The notes beneath the pieces are model-generated. The model worked only from the letters and a program-made list of their open reading frames with translations, had not been told where the DNA came from and did no database searches. A stretch of DNA of 56,500 nt from an uncultured Spirochaetota bacterium (GTDB lineage: Bacteria; Spirochaetota; UBA4802; UBA5550). A program made the translations under genes and the position numbers. Position 1 is the first letter of the stretch. Each line of letters begins with the position of its first letter. This document shows positions 1 through 7,468 of the stretch, one piece after another. The stretch spans positions 1 through 56,500 of the forward strand of contig CALMRZ010000086.1 in the NCBI GenBank assembly GCA_937872225.1. Reading direction: 5' to 3'.

Positions 1-455
1 TGTCGCGCTTCCCCGGGAAGGTACGTATCGATTATTACAGTTTTCCCCTTGACACGGTGTGCAACAGCCATATACCGAAAACGGTATATTCCAATTCATG
101 CGTGGCGGCCCGGGCCTTCAGCGCCGCGGCCGGCCGGGGAATATTCAGAGAGCTCGTTGCCCATCATTACGGGCGCTACCGGGCAAATATTTCCCGGATA
201 AAATCCGGCGATGTCATGGCCGGTTTCAGGGAATATTTCCAAGAGCGCGCGGACCTTAATGAGTTCACGAATTTTGTAAAAGAAACCATGTCGGAGAACG
301 CGCGTTCGTCGGTCCTTGATGCTGTCGAGCTGGGGGGCGCCATGAAGGTCCGGGCGGTTCCGACGATTTTTATTAATGGCAGGCGTCTGGAAGGAGTGCC
401 TGACGCAAGGCTCCTTGAACAGGTGCTGGCGCGGGAAATAAATCATGACCAGTAA
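1..455 (+). CDS. DsbA-like (thioredoxin-fold) oxidoreductase, 5' truncated by window edge
   Basis: The frame is open from base 3 with no stop, so the gene starts to the left of the window; a GTG at 57 is internal. What remains is the later half of a DsbA/Thioredoxin_4 fold: a strand near the left edge, a helical insertion with SC-x-AA spacing, and the cis-proline segment VPTIFINGR near the C-terminus. The CXXC active site would lie off the left edge and cannot be checked. Proteins of this family oxidise or isomerise cysteines of exported proteins, and some are fused to a VKOR membrane domain, so such a fusion is possible here. The next gene starts 13 bases downstream on the same strand, so they may be co-transcribed. 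Confidence 0.75.
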   Translation, partial: SRFPGKVRIDYYSFPLDTVCNSHIPKTVYSNSCVAARAFSAAAGRGIFRELVAHHYGRYRANISRIKSGDVMAGFREYFQERADLNEFTNFVKETMSENARSSVLDAVELGGAMKVRAVPTIFINGRRLEGVPDARLLEQVLAREINHDQ

Positions 456-467
456 ACATGGCTCTAT

Positions 468-1559
468 ATGAAGATCATGAGCACTATACGAATACATATC
501 ATCCTGTCCTGCGCGCTTATGGCCATCGCTGTTTTTTCCGCGGAATCCGTCCACGGTGAAGACAAACAATCCCCCCTGGGCGACATCATCATCGGCGCGA
601 AGGCCGGCTATTCAATGATCGAGGGTCATTATAAGAGCCGGTTCAAGGGCTCGTATACAGTGGGCGGCACCCTGTCGTTCGGCAACCGGGGCATCGTGCC
701 GTATCTGACGGGCGAGCTGGACCTTTTTTATTCCCGCTATCCCATGAGGGAGAGCGGCAGGTCCTATCTTGAGACGGTCTCGCTGGCCGGGGGACCCCTG
801 TTCTACTACCCGATAGTGACGCACTTCCAGGCGTACCTCGGGGCATCGGCCATGGGCTCCTACGTGCACCTTTTCGCGAGCAGGTCCCGGCAAAATGTGA
901 AGTCCCTGAAGCCGGGGCTCCTGGCCAAGGCGGGGTTCTTTTTCCCGATCAAGTCCGGTTTCAGGATACGGGCCGGCGCCGAGTATTCCCTGCAGTATCT
1001 TTCGGGAAAGCCCCTTCACGGCATCAATGTTATAGGCGGAGTTTCCTATAACTTCAATGCCGAGGAGGCGGAATCCGGCGTCGTGCCGGCCGGTGATACC
1101 GCCGCCCGGATTGACTGGTACCTGACCCTTGCCGGCAATGCCCTGCGGAAGGGCAAAACCGATGAAGCAAAGGAAAACTACGGGAAAGTGCTCGCCCTGG
1201 ACGGCACGAACAGGGACGCGAGGGACCAGCTTGCGGGCATCAGGAAGGCCGAGGGGGACTATGAAACGGGGATGAAACTGGCACGGGATAAGCGCTATTA
1301 TGAGGCCCTGCCGGTCCTGGACAGCGCCGGCAAGTACCTGCCGGCCGCGCGGGAGGAGCAGGAAAAAATACGGAAGCGTCTTTCGGCGGACACCGCCCTT
1401 CTTGAAAAGCAGGGCATCGAACTGTATGAAAAAGGAGATTATCGGGGCTGCATCAACGTCATGAACCGCCTCCTCCTCATCGATCCGAAAAACAGGGTCG
1501 GGCTGATATACCTCCCCCGGGCCGTCAAGCGGCAGGGCGCCCTGGAGCGGTTGAGATGA
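468..1559 (+). CDS. Predicted outer-membrane beta-barrel protein with C-terminal TPR repeats
   Basis: A 363-residue exported protein. An N-terminal hydrophobic stretch ending near VFSAESVHG looks like a signal peptide. Residues about 40-195 have the alternating aromatic/glycine pattern of a small barrel, ending in a strand (VIGGVSYNF) like the last strand of eight-stranded barrels. From about residue 215 to the end there are three or so helix-turn-helix TPR-like units (GNALRKGKTDEAKENYGKV and similar). A barrel followed by a periplasmic TPR tail suggests a surface or envelope scaffold; no enzyme motif is visible. A second ATG at 477 is an alternative start, and neither has a strong ribosome-binding site. 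It follows the DsbA-like gene closely. Confidence 0.6.
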   Translation: MKIMSTIRIHIILSCALMAIAVFSAESVHGEDKQSPLGDIIIGAKAGYSMIEGHYKSRFKGSYTVGGTLSFGNRGIVPYLTGELDLFYSRYPMRESGRSYLETVSLAGGPLFYYPIVTHFQAYLGASAMGSYVHLFASRSRQNVKSLKPGLLAKAGFFFPIKSGFRIRAGAEYSLQYLSGKPLHGINVIGGVSYNFNAEEAESGVVPAGDTAARIDWYLTLAGNALRKGKTDEAKENYGKVLALDGTNRDARDQLAGIRKAEGDYETGMKLARDKRYYEALPVLDSAGKYLPAAREEQEKIRKRLSADTALLEKQGIELYEKGDYRGCINVMNRLLLIDPKNRVGLIYLPRAVKRQGALERLR

Positions 1560-1611
1560 TGCCGGGGCTGTCGTTGCGTCATATCGCACATCATGATGGT
1601 AGAGGACGAGG

Positions 1612-2388
1612 GTGATACTCGGTTTTGACATAGGAAACACCAGCACAACCGCAGCCCTGTATCCTGAGGAGCGGACACTTCCGGAATACACCTTTCGCTT
1701 CCCCACGGTGAAGGATACGGGTCCGGCTGAGCTGTACCGGCAGGTGCAGGACGGGATGTTCCGCTGCGGCATGGGCACGGACACCTACTTTATCAAGGGC
1801 CTTGCCTTTTCGAGCGTGGTGCCGGAGATAAACCATGCCTATCATGCCATGGCGGAGAAAAACCTCGCCCTGTCCGCCCACGAAATATCCTGCGCAAGCC
1901 GGCTGAATTTCACCATACGGTACGACGATCCGCGTCAGCTCGGCGTGGACCGCATCGTGAACGCAGCCGCCGTGTTCAGTGAATACGGGGGCGGGGCCAT
2001 CGTCGTGGACATCGGTACGGCCGTTACCTTCTGCGTGCTCCTGGAGGAAGACATATTTGACGGCGGCATCATCGCGCCGGGAATTGACACGGCCATTACG
2101 TCCCTGTCATTGCGCGCTTCGCGGCTCCCGGAGGTGCCCTTTGAGAAGCCAGGACGCGTGGTGGCGAAGAACACGGTTGACGCCCTCAAGTCAGGCTTTT
2201 TTCACGGATGGGTTTCCCTTGCCGAAGGCATCATCGCAAAAATAGAGAAGGAATACGGGCGGGGATTTTCAGTCATCCTGACCGGCGGGTTTGCCGGGAA
2301 AGTGGCGGAACACCTGGATCATGCCAATATCGTCGATCTTCTCCTCCCCATGAAAGGGATCAAGATACTCTATGACCTGAATACGTGA
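1612..2388 (+). CDS. coaX: Type III pantothenate kinase
   Basis: A 258-residue ASKHA-fold kinase that phosphorylates pantothenate, the first step of coenzyme A synthesis, in the cytoplasm. The N-terminus ILGFDIGNTST is the phosphate-1 loop of CoaX, DDPRQLGVDRIVNA is the conserved pantothenate-binding segment, and VVDIGTAVTFCVL is the phosphate-2 loop; GGIIAPG and ILTGGFAG are also typical. Length matches the family. The start is GTG, supported by an upstream AGAGGACGAGG. CoA supply fits the many acyl-CoA enzymes nearby. Its regulation is not evident; it lies 52 bases after the barrel-TPR gene and could be read with it. Confidence 0.93.
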   Translation: MILGFDIGNTSTTAALYPEERTLPEYTFRFPTVKDTGPAELYRQVQDGMFRCGMGTDTYFIKGLAFSSVVPEINHAYHAMAEKNLALSAHEISCASRLNFTIRYDDPRQLGVDRIVNAAAVFSEYGGGAIVVDIGTAVTFCVLLEEDIFDGGIIAPGIDTAITSLSLRASRLPEVPFEKPGRVVAKNTVDALKSGFFHGWVSLAEGIIAKIEKEYGRGFSVILTGGFAGKVAEHLDHANIVDLLLPMKGIKILYDLNT

Positions 2389-2399
2389 TCAGGCGGGAT

Positions 2400-2699
2400 T
2401 CACTCCCCGTCATGTACTATCTCGGTCACTTCAAGTTCCGGCAATAACATGAAGCCTTTTCCCTCTTTCACGATGGATCCTTTTACCGTGACGCGCCTGC
2501 CCTGAAAATGTTCCCTGAGTTTATTCGCAAGAGGCCCGGTTATCTTCATGTCGCCGCTATCAGTCACCAGGACCAGATAGGTGAAGGGTTCATTGCCTTT
2601 GACGGCGATCTTTCCTGTAAACGTGTTGCTGCATCCCAGTATGATCGCAATTCCCAGCATAAAAGCAGGCAGTGCAAATACCATTTTCCCCGGTTTCAT
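2400..2699 (-). CDS. Small predicted lipoprotein, OB-like
   Basis: A 99-residue protein starting MKPGKMVFALP. A longer in-frame start exists at 2756, but this ATG precedes a signal peptide ending in the lipobox IILGC, and GGGG lies just upstream. After the cysteine, the mature part alternates strands with the phrase GRRVTVKGSIVKEGKGFMLL, which recalls small OB-fold proteins that describe a modified substrate or bind a ligand. I do not recognise the family. It ends 11 bases from the convergent coaX stop. An imperfect inverted repeat (ATCCCCT...AGGGGAT, 2727-2751) lies in its upstream region. Confidence 0.6.
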   Translation of the reverse strand: MKPGKMVFALPAFMLGIAIILGCSNTFTGKIAVKGNEPFTYLVLVTDSGDMKITGPLANKLREHFQGRRVTVKGSIVKEGKGFMLLPELEVTEIVHDGE

Positions 2700-2902
2700 C
2701 TGGCACCCCGATAGTAACAGGTAGTATCCCCTGCTTGTAGCAGAGGGGATTATCAATCCAAGTAATAAGGCCCATGGTGCATGTTATTGTTACAGCCGAT
2801 GAACGTTATCAGGGTTTGATTCCTATTCCACCATAAAATATTCAATTCCAAAAAATATTCATATGCGGGGTTTACATTTCAATTATGAGTTGACTTTTTC
2901 AC

Positions 2903-2920
2903 TGATTGAATATTCACTCA
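2903..2920. promoter_or_regulatory. Predicted operator of the TetR regulator (FadR-like palindrome)
   Basis: An 18-bp palindrome with one mismatched pair, TGATTGAATATTCACTCA, 39 bases upstream of the TetR start. It resembles the TGAATGA-N4-TCATTCA operators of fatty-acid-responsive TetR regulators such as Bacillus FadR. A TTGACT (2890-2895) just upstream could be a -35, so binding here would block transcription of the regulator itself. Two AATATTCA half-sites occur near 2835-2860. Autoregulation and acyl-CoA response are inference. Confidence 0.55.
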
Positions 2921-2958
2921 TTATGCTGGTTTTAATCGGTGCCAGAGGTGCACAGAAC

Positions 2959-3612
2959 ATGACAAAATTCCATAAAGAATCATTTGAAAAAATCTCCGAG
3001 GATAAGCGTCAGAGGATTCTCAATGTTGCCATAAACGAATTTGCCGGCAAAGGCTTCGTGGCGGCCAACATCAATGATATAGCAAAAAAAGCGGGCATAA
3101 GCATTGGGTCGCTCTACAATTACTTCGCGTCCAAGGACGACCTGTATATGGCCATTGCCGACGAGGGGTTCCGTATCCTGGAGAAGCTCATTTCCTCAAT
3201 AGACCTTTCATCCGGAACCGTGTTCGACAAGATTGAAAAACTGGTCCGGGCGACCCAGGAGTATTCGAGGAAATATCCTGAACTGACCCAGATATACCAT
3301 GACCTCACGTCCCAGAGCCTCTCCCATATGTCGGCGCGGCTGTCGAAAAAAATGGAGGAAATCACGGCCCGATACTACCGGCACATTATTGCCGATGCCA
3401 AAAAAGAAGGCCTCGTGGGAGACGATGTCAATGAGTGGATCGCGTCCTTCTGTCTCGATAACCTCCTCCTGGTCCTGCAGTACTCGTACACATCGAGATA
3501 TTTTATAGAACGGATGAAGATTTTCGCGGGTCACGATGCCCTTGACAATGACGAACGGATCGTCAAGGGCGTCATGAGATTTATACGCGGCGCGCTGTCG
3601 CCTATGAAGTAA
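2959..3612 (+). CDS. TetR/AcrR family transcriptional regulator
   Basis: A 217-residue repressor. Residues about 15-60 form the TetR DNA-binding domain: RILNVAINEFAGKGF, INDIAKKAGISIGSLYNYF and the SKDDLY cap. The rest is the helical ligand-binding and dimerisation domain. An upstream in-frame start at 2863 would add 32 residues that do not look like the family and would run through the predicted operator. The ATG at 2959 has AGAGGTG eight bases before it and gives the usual length. The FadR-type palindrome at 2903-2920 and the lipid genes around it suggest a sensor of acyl-CoA or another lipid. Confidence 0.9.
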   Translation: MTKFHKESFEKISEDKRQRILNVAINEFAGKGFVAANINDIAKKAGISIGSLYNYFASKDDLYMAIADEGFRILEKLISSIDLSSGTVFDKIEKLVRATQEYSRKYPELTQIYHDLTSQSLSHMSARLSKKMEEITARYYRHIIADAKKEGLVGDDVNEWIASFCLDNLLLVLQYSYTSRYFIERMKIFAGHDALDNDERIVKGVMRFIRGALSPMK

Positions 3613-3642
3613 TACCACTATTCTATTCCGATGGAGGAAGGT

Positions 3643-4437
3643 ATGAGAAACAACCGTGTCATATGCCTCATCGCAGCCCTGATGCTCCTGGCCGCCTCGG
3701 CCAATCAGGCCTTTGCCCAGAAGAAACCCCAGCCGGGGCCGACGGGCCTTTCGGACGCGCAGGTAACGGAACGGCTCAGCTATATCGAGAACGCCCTGTA
3801 CAGCGCCCAGCCCCATGCCCAGGGATGGTGGTACAGCTGGATGGCGGTCTACGCCTCCGCAACAATCGTCCAGGGGACCCTGGCGGGATACCACTGGAAC
3901 GACTGGCGCCATGACCACCACCCGCTCTATACCAGGAAAATCAGGAACCGGGCCTTTGCCGAGGACATGCTGATCGGGGGGTGCACGACGGCCCTCGGAG
4001 TCGGCGGCCTCCTGATAACGCCCTTCAAATCGGCCTATCTGCCTGACAGGCTCCGGTCCATGCCGGCGAATACGGCGGCCGAGCGCCAGGCCAAACTACT
4101 GCAGGCTGAGGATATTTTACGCCAGTGCGCCGAAGTGGAAGCGGACGGATGGGGATGGATGCCCCATGTCCTGAACCTCGTCGTTAATATCGGCGCGGGC
4201 CTCACGACCGTCCTCGCCTTCAACCGTCCCTGGACCGACGGTCTGATAACCTTCGGCGAGAGCGAGGCGGTATCGCTGCTCAATATCTTCACGCAGCCCC
4301 GGAAGAATCTCAAGGCCCTGAAAAACTATGAGGCGAAATATAAAGGCGGCGACAAGACCGGCCACGGCGACGGGTATGACAACGAGATATTTTTTACCCT
4401 CGTCCCCGGCGGGGTCGGCATAGGCATGAAATTTTGA
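3643..4437 (+). CDS. Exported protein of unknown function
   Basis: A 264-residue protein with a clear signal peptide (cleavage near ANQAFAQ). The upstream ATG at 3631 is part of the ribosome-binding site GGAGGAAGGT, so 3643 is preferred. The mature part has three hydrophobic segments (around WWYSWMAVYASATIVQG, LGVGGLLITPF and LNLVVNIGAGLTTVLAF) with an acidic helix between. It may sit in or on a membrane. The histidine-rich stretch WNDWRHDHHPLY and a GDKTGHGDGYDNE loop are conspicuous but match no motif I know. It follows the TetR gene by 30 bases and ends at a strong terminator, so it may be the regulator's co-transcribed target. Confidence 0.65.
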   Translation: MRNNRVICLIAALMLLAASANQAFAQKKPQPGPTGLSDAQVTERLSYIENALYSAQPHAQGWWYSWMAVYASATIVQGTLAGYHWNDWRHDHHPLYTRKIRNRAFAEDMLIGGCTTALGVGGLLITPFKSAYLPDRLRSMPANTAAERQAKLLQAEDILRQCAEVEADGWGWMPHVLNLVVNIGAGLTTVLAFNRPWTDGLITFGESEAVSLLNIFTQPRKNLKALKNYEAKYKGGDKTGHGDGYDNEIFFTLVPGGVGIGMKF

Positions 4438-4465
4438 CGCCATAGATTGCCCGGAAGCGGTAAAA

Positions 4466-4498
4466 CAAAAAGAGCATCCCGGAGGATGCTCTTTTTTA
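4466..4498. terminator. Bidirectional rho-independent terminator
   Basis: A perfect 9-bp stem, AGAGCATCC (4471-4479) with GGATGCTCT (4484-4492), four-base loop, A-run on the left and T-run on the right. It separates the convergent exported-protein gene (+) and the DUF2147 gene (-) and can serve both. Confidence 0.9.
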
Positions 4499-4519
4499 TT
4501 GCATTTTGATTCTGTTGCG

Positions 4520-4981
4520 CTATTTTACCCGGTACCATCTCTGCGTTCTATAGAAGGGCCCCAGGTATCCACGGACAACGAGAGTGTCGCCCTTGATCCA
4601 GATCTTACAGGTATAGAATTTTCCATTGTCCGGGTCCATGATCTGGCCGCCGGCATACTCTTCGCCGAAATCCGAGTCGACTTTCCCGGTTTTTTTCATG
4701 TTTGAGAAGATATTCATGCCGACCACCGGCTTGTTGTAGAGCGCGCCCTTGCACTTGTCGCAGAGGGTGTCCTGGGGCTTGAGCAGCAGCTTGACGACTT
4801 TTGCGTTGTATACGCCGTTAGCTTCGTAGATCTGCAGATGGGATTTGGCCTTTCCCTTGTCAGGACCTTCATCAGCCACGGTTTTCCATATCCCCGTGAG
4901 ATTTTCAGCGGCCGCTACCTTGACGCCGGAAACTACCACGGTGACCAGTAAAACCATGAGCAGAGCAAGAACTTTTTTCAT
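4520..4981 (-). CDS. DUF2147 family exported protein (copy A)
   Basis: A 153-residue protein with a signal peptide ending near VKVAAAE. The mature domain begins with LTGIWKTVADEGPDKGKAKS and ends with TLVVRGYLGPFYRTQRWYRV, the beginning and end of the lipocalin-like DUF2147 domain. The DPDNGKFYTCKI phrase is the family's most conserved segment. A CDKC pair may form a disulfide. Function is unknown; several members lie beside lipid or envelope genes. It is a paralogue of the next gene and 157 bases from it. An upstream TTGACA on the minus strand could drive it. AATCAAACGGGAGG precedes the start. Confidence 0.85.
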   Translation of the reverse strand: MKKVLALLMVLLVTVVVSGVKVAAAENLTGIWKTVADEGPDKGKAKSHLQIYEANGVYNAKVVKLLLKPQDTLCDKCKGALYNKPVVGMNIFSNMKKTGKVDSDFGEEYAGGQIMDPDNGKFYTCKIWIKGDTLVVRGYLGPFYRTQRWYRVK

Positions 4982-5138
4982 AGATAATCCTCCCGTTTGA
5001 TTTTTTCTGATTAGACCTGAATTGCAGTGCTATTGTTCCATAATTCCCGTCACCTGCGGCACGGAAAGAGGACATTGCTCACCAGGTCGTGTAACTATCT
5101 TGGACGATACGCTAGCAAAAACTGACAGAATGTCAAGT

Positions 5139-5567
5139 TTATTTGACCCTGGTCCAAATTTCCGATCTTCCAAAGAGGGGCACGCCGACGTAGCCCCTGA
5201 CATTCAGCTTGTCGTCGCTCTTGAGGTACATTTTGCATTTGTAGGTGTCCCCTGAATCAGGATCGTAGATCTGGCCGCCGACCCATTCGCCTTTTTCAAA
5301 ATGAAATCCCCAGAGCATGTCCATGCCAAGGATCTTGTTTTTCCGCTTGGCCGGGTCAGGGTTCTTGGTGTCGAGATCCTCCGGTGTCTTGAGCCATGAT
5401 ACCTTGCCGCAGAATTTTTCTCCGCACTTGTAAATGGCAACCTTGGCGTCTCCCTTGGGCACCAGCCACGTTCCAATAACCGAATCAGCAGTAACCGCGG
5501 CCAGCAGGGTGACCGTCAGCATGAAACAAAATGAAACCATGAATAATGTGACCATCGTTTTTTTCAT
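5139..5567 (-). CDS. DUF2147 family exported protein (copy B)
   Basis: A 142-residue paralogue of copy A. The signal peptide ends around TLLAAVTA; then come VIGTWLVPKGDAKVAIYKC, GQIYDPDSGDTYKCKM and NVRGYVGVPLFGRSEIWTRV, the full DUF2147 domain. Cysteines in YKCGEKFCG suggest a periplasmic disulfide. The two copies differ considerably, so the duplication is old. It lies downstream of thiolase but behind that gene's terminator, so it has its own promoter; TTGACA upstream of the start is a -35 candidate. Role unknown; a small envelope lipid- or ligand-binding protein is the best guess from its lipocalin-like build. Confidence 0.87.
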   Translation of the reverse strand: MKKTMVTLFMVSFCFMLTVTLLAAVTADSVIGTWLVPKGDAKVAIYKCGEKFCGKVSWLKTPEDLDTKNPDPAKRKNKILGMDMLWGFHFEKGEWVGGQIYDPDSGDTYKCKMYLKSDDKLNVRGYVGVPLFGRSEIWTRVK

Positions 5568-5630
5568 AGAAATCTCCTGGATGAGTCATGGCTCACTTTG
5601 CATAAAAAATATTTTGTTGTCAACAAATAA

Positions 5631-5659
5631 AAAGGGCCATCCATAGAAGATGGCCCTTT
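5631..5659 (-). terminator. Rho-independent terminator of the thiolase gene
   Basis: An 11-bp perfect stem AAAGGGCCATC / GATGGCCCTTT with a 7-base loop, followed on the minus strand by TTTTTATTTG. It lies 20 bases past the thiolase stop and upstream of DUF2147 copy B. Confidence 0.88.
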
Positions 5660-5678
5660 GCGTAAGTGAATTTCCCTG

Positions 5679-6968
5679 CTACACTTTTTCAACTATCATG
5701 GCAAATCCCATGCCGCCGCCGATGCACATGGTGAGGAGGCAGTTGGCGATATTGTTGCGTTTCATATGATGCATGGCGGTGACCATCATCCGGGCGCCGG
5801 TGCAGCCTATCGGGTGGCCCAGGGAAATGCCGCTGCCCAGCTGGTTCGGCTTATCGTTGTCCAGTCCGAGCTCGCGGAAGCAGCCGATGGCCTGGGCCGC
5901 GAAGGCTTCGTTCAGCTCTATCATTTCAATGTCCTTGATGGACATCTTGGTCTGCTTCAGGATCTTCCTGACGGCAGGTACCGGGCCGAGGCCCATGTAC
6001 GCCGGGTCAACGCCGCCGCCCGCGAAGGCCTTGATCTTTACCATGGGCTTCAGGCCCAGCTCCTTGGCCTTGTCCGCGCTCATCATGAGGACCGCGGCCG
6101 CCGCGTCGTTGATGCCCGATGCGTTGCCGGCGGTAACGGTGCCGTCCTTCACGAAGGCAGGTTTCATCTCGGCCATTTTTTCATAGGTGGTGTCCATGGG
6201 ACGCTCGTCCTCGGAGAAGATGTCGTCGCCCTTGCGTCCCTTCTGGACCACCGGCACGATCTCCTCTTTGAAGAGGCCCTCCGTGATGGCCTTGCGGGCG
6301 CGGGTGTGGGAGAGGAGTCCAAGCTCGTCCTGCTCCTTCCGGGTTATGCCGTACAGCTTGGCGATGTTTTCCGCGGTGAGGCCCATGTGGTAGCCGTAGA
6401 ATATTTCGTACAGGCCGTCGAAGACCATCAGGTCGTGGACCTCCCCGACGCCGGAGATGGCCATTCGGTATCCCCAGCGGGCGTCTTTCAGCGCCATGGG
6501 GGCCAGGGTCATGTTTTCCTGTCCGCCGGCGATGATAACGTCAGCCTGGCCTGACATGATGGCCTGGGCGCCTTCGGCGATCGCCTTGAGGCCGGATCCG
6601 CAGATCTTGTTGATGGTGAAGCCGGGGGTCTCCTTGGGTATGCCGGCCTTGATCATGGCCTGGCGGCCCGTGTTCTGGCCCTGGGCAGCCTGAAGGACGT
6701 TGCCCATGATGACCTCGTCCACGGTAATCGGGGCAAGGGAGCTGTCCCAGGTGTAGGACTTCTTCTCAAGATCTATCAGACCAACATTCTTATGCTTGTC
6801 AGGGGTGAATTCCTTCATTGCGTCGCTGACCACGGGACGGAGCCCCGCTTTTTTCAATACTTCTTTTATTACCAGTGCGCCGAGATCCACCACGGGGACA
6901 GACTTGAGGGCCCCGCCGAATTTCGCGATCGCAGTCCGTGAACCGCTGACGATTACCACATCTTCCAT
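5679..6968 (-). CDS. Acetyl-CoA C-acyltransferase (thiolase)
   Basis: A 429-residue thiolase that either joins two acetyl-CoA or cleaves 3-ketoacyl-CoA. The acylated cysteine is in INKICGSGLKA (about residue 123), the NEAF motif is present, the catalytic histidine is in SLGHPIGCTGARM, and the second catalytic cysteine is in MCIGGGMG. The start is the ATG at 6968 behind GGAGGATAGG; an upstream TTG is the ribosome-binding region itself. The chain is about 35 residues longer than usual, with the extra stretch between the first helix and the AAQGQN segment. No hydroxyacyl-CoA dehydrogenase is adjacent, so beta-oxidation versus ketone-body or storage-polymer metabolism cannot be decided. Confidence 0.93.
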   Translation of the reverse strand: MEDVVIVSGSRTAIAKFGGALKSVPVVDLGALVIKEVLKKAGLRPVVSDAMKEFTPDKHKNVGLIDLEKKSYTWDSSLAPITVDEVIMGNVLQAAQGQNTGRQAMIKAGIPKETPGFTINKICGSGLKAIAEGAQAIMSGQADVIIAGGQENMTLAPMALKDARWGYRMAISGVGEVHDLMVFDGLYEIFYGYHMGLTAENIAKLYGITRKEQDELGLLSHTRARKAITEGLFKEEIVPVVQKGRKGDDIFSEDERPMDTTYEKMAEMKPAFVKDGTVTAGNASGINDAAAAVLMMSADKAKELGLKPMVKIKAFAGGGVDPAYMGLGPVPAVRKILKQTKMSIKDIEMIELNEAFAAQAIGCFRELGLDNDKPNQLGSGISLGHPIGCTGARMMVTAMHHMKRNNIANCLLTMCIGGGMGFAMIVEKV

Positions 6969-7101
6969 GAACCTATCCTCCAAAAATTATTAATCTGGGT
7001 GCCTATCGGTGAGGGATGAGGGCCTTTCATATCTTCCCGCATGCCCCGCTGATACGCGTATTCTGATTTTTTCAGCGCGCTGATATTTGTAAAGGAAATT
7101 A

Positions 7102-7130
7102 ATTATAGCCGGTCAATTAATTTCCGGTCA
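7102..7130 (-). promoter_or_regulatory. Candidate thiolase promoter with direct repeats
   Basis: On the minus strand a perfect -10 TATAAT (7102-7107) follows two copies of TGACCGG (7124-7130 and 7109-7115) spaced 15 bp apart. No good -35 sits at the normal distance, so the repeats may bind an activator or repressor. The leader to the start is about 130 bases. This is part of a 500-base stretch (6969-7468) that otherwise holds only the PrsW promoter and a doubtful 25-codon frame. Confidence 0.35.
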
Positions 7131-7322
7131 GTTATCCAAATAACTGGGTCGCGTTCAATTTCTTGATGGTCGCAGGGTCAATGATGGAATGCGCTATGTA
7201 TCAGGACGGCGTGAATCATGCAGGGTGTCAGTTTTTATGGAGCAGTATCGCAATAAACGGGATCGGAGATAACAACCGGGATGCGATACGCCTGAATATG
7301 ATGCAGGCATGGGTGCCGCTTC

Positions 7323-7351
7323 TTGACAATATATAAAAAATGCTTGATAAA
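7323..7351 (+). promoter_or_regulatory. Sigma-70-type promoter of the PrsW-fusion gene
   Basis: A perfect -35 TTGACA (7323-7328), 17-base spacer and -10 GATAAA (7346-7351). The -10 lies inside the left arm of a 9-bp inverted repeat TTGATAAAA (7344-7352) / TTTTATCAA (7367-7375), which could be an operator or an RNA hairpin. Confidence 0.55.
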
Positions 7352-7374
7352 ATTTTATTAAAGAGGTTTTATCA

Positions 7375-7452
7375 ATGAAGCAAATCGAGTATGCAGCCGG
7401 GCGGCTTTGTTATACGAGACAACCATGGATCTTAACCGTGGCAATGTCATGA
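7375..7452 (+). CDS. Possible 25-codon leader peptide (doubtful)
   Basis: An ATG-TGA frame directly after AAAGAGG and the inverted repeat, encoding a 25-residue peptide with no recognisable family. It ends 16-25 bases before the possible starts of the PrsW fusion. It could be a leader ORF or chance; nothing but its position and ribosome-binding site supports it. Confidence 0.2.
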   Translation: MKQIEYAAGRLCYTRQPWILTVAMS

Positions 7453-7468
7453 TACAAGCGGTGATACA

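Noticed and set aside
1279-1293. GG-N10-GC resembling a sigma-54 promoter
   Set aside because: It lies inside the barrel-TPR gene, with a poor -12 (AAGC) and no gene start downstream at the right distance.
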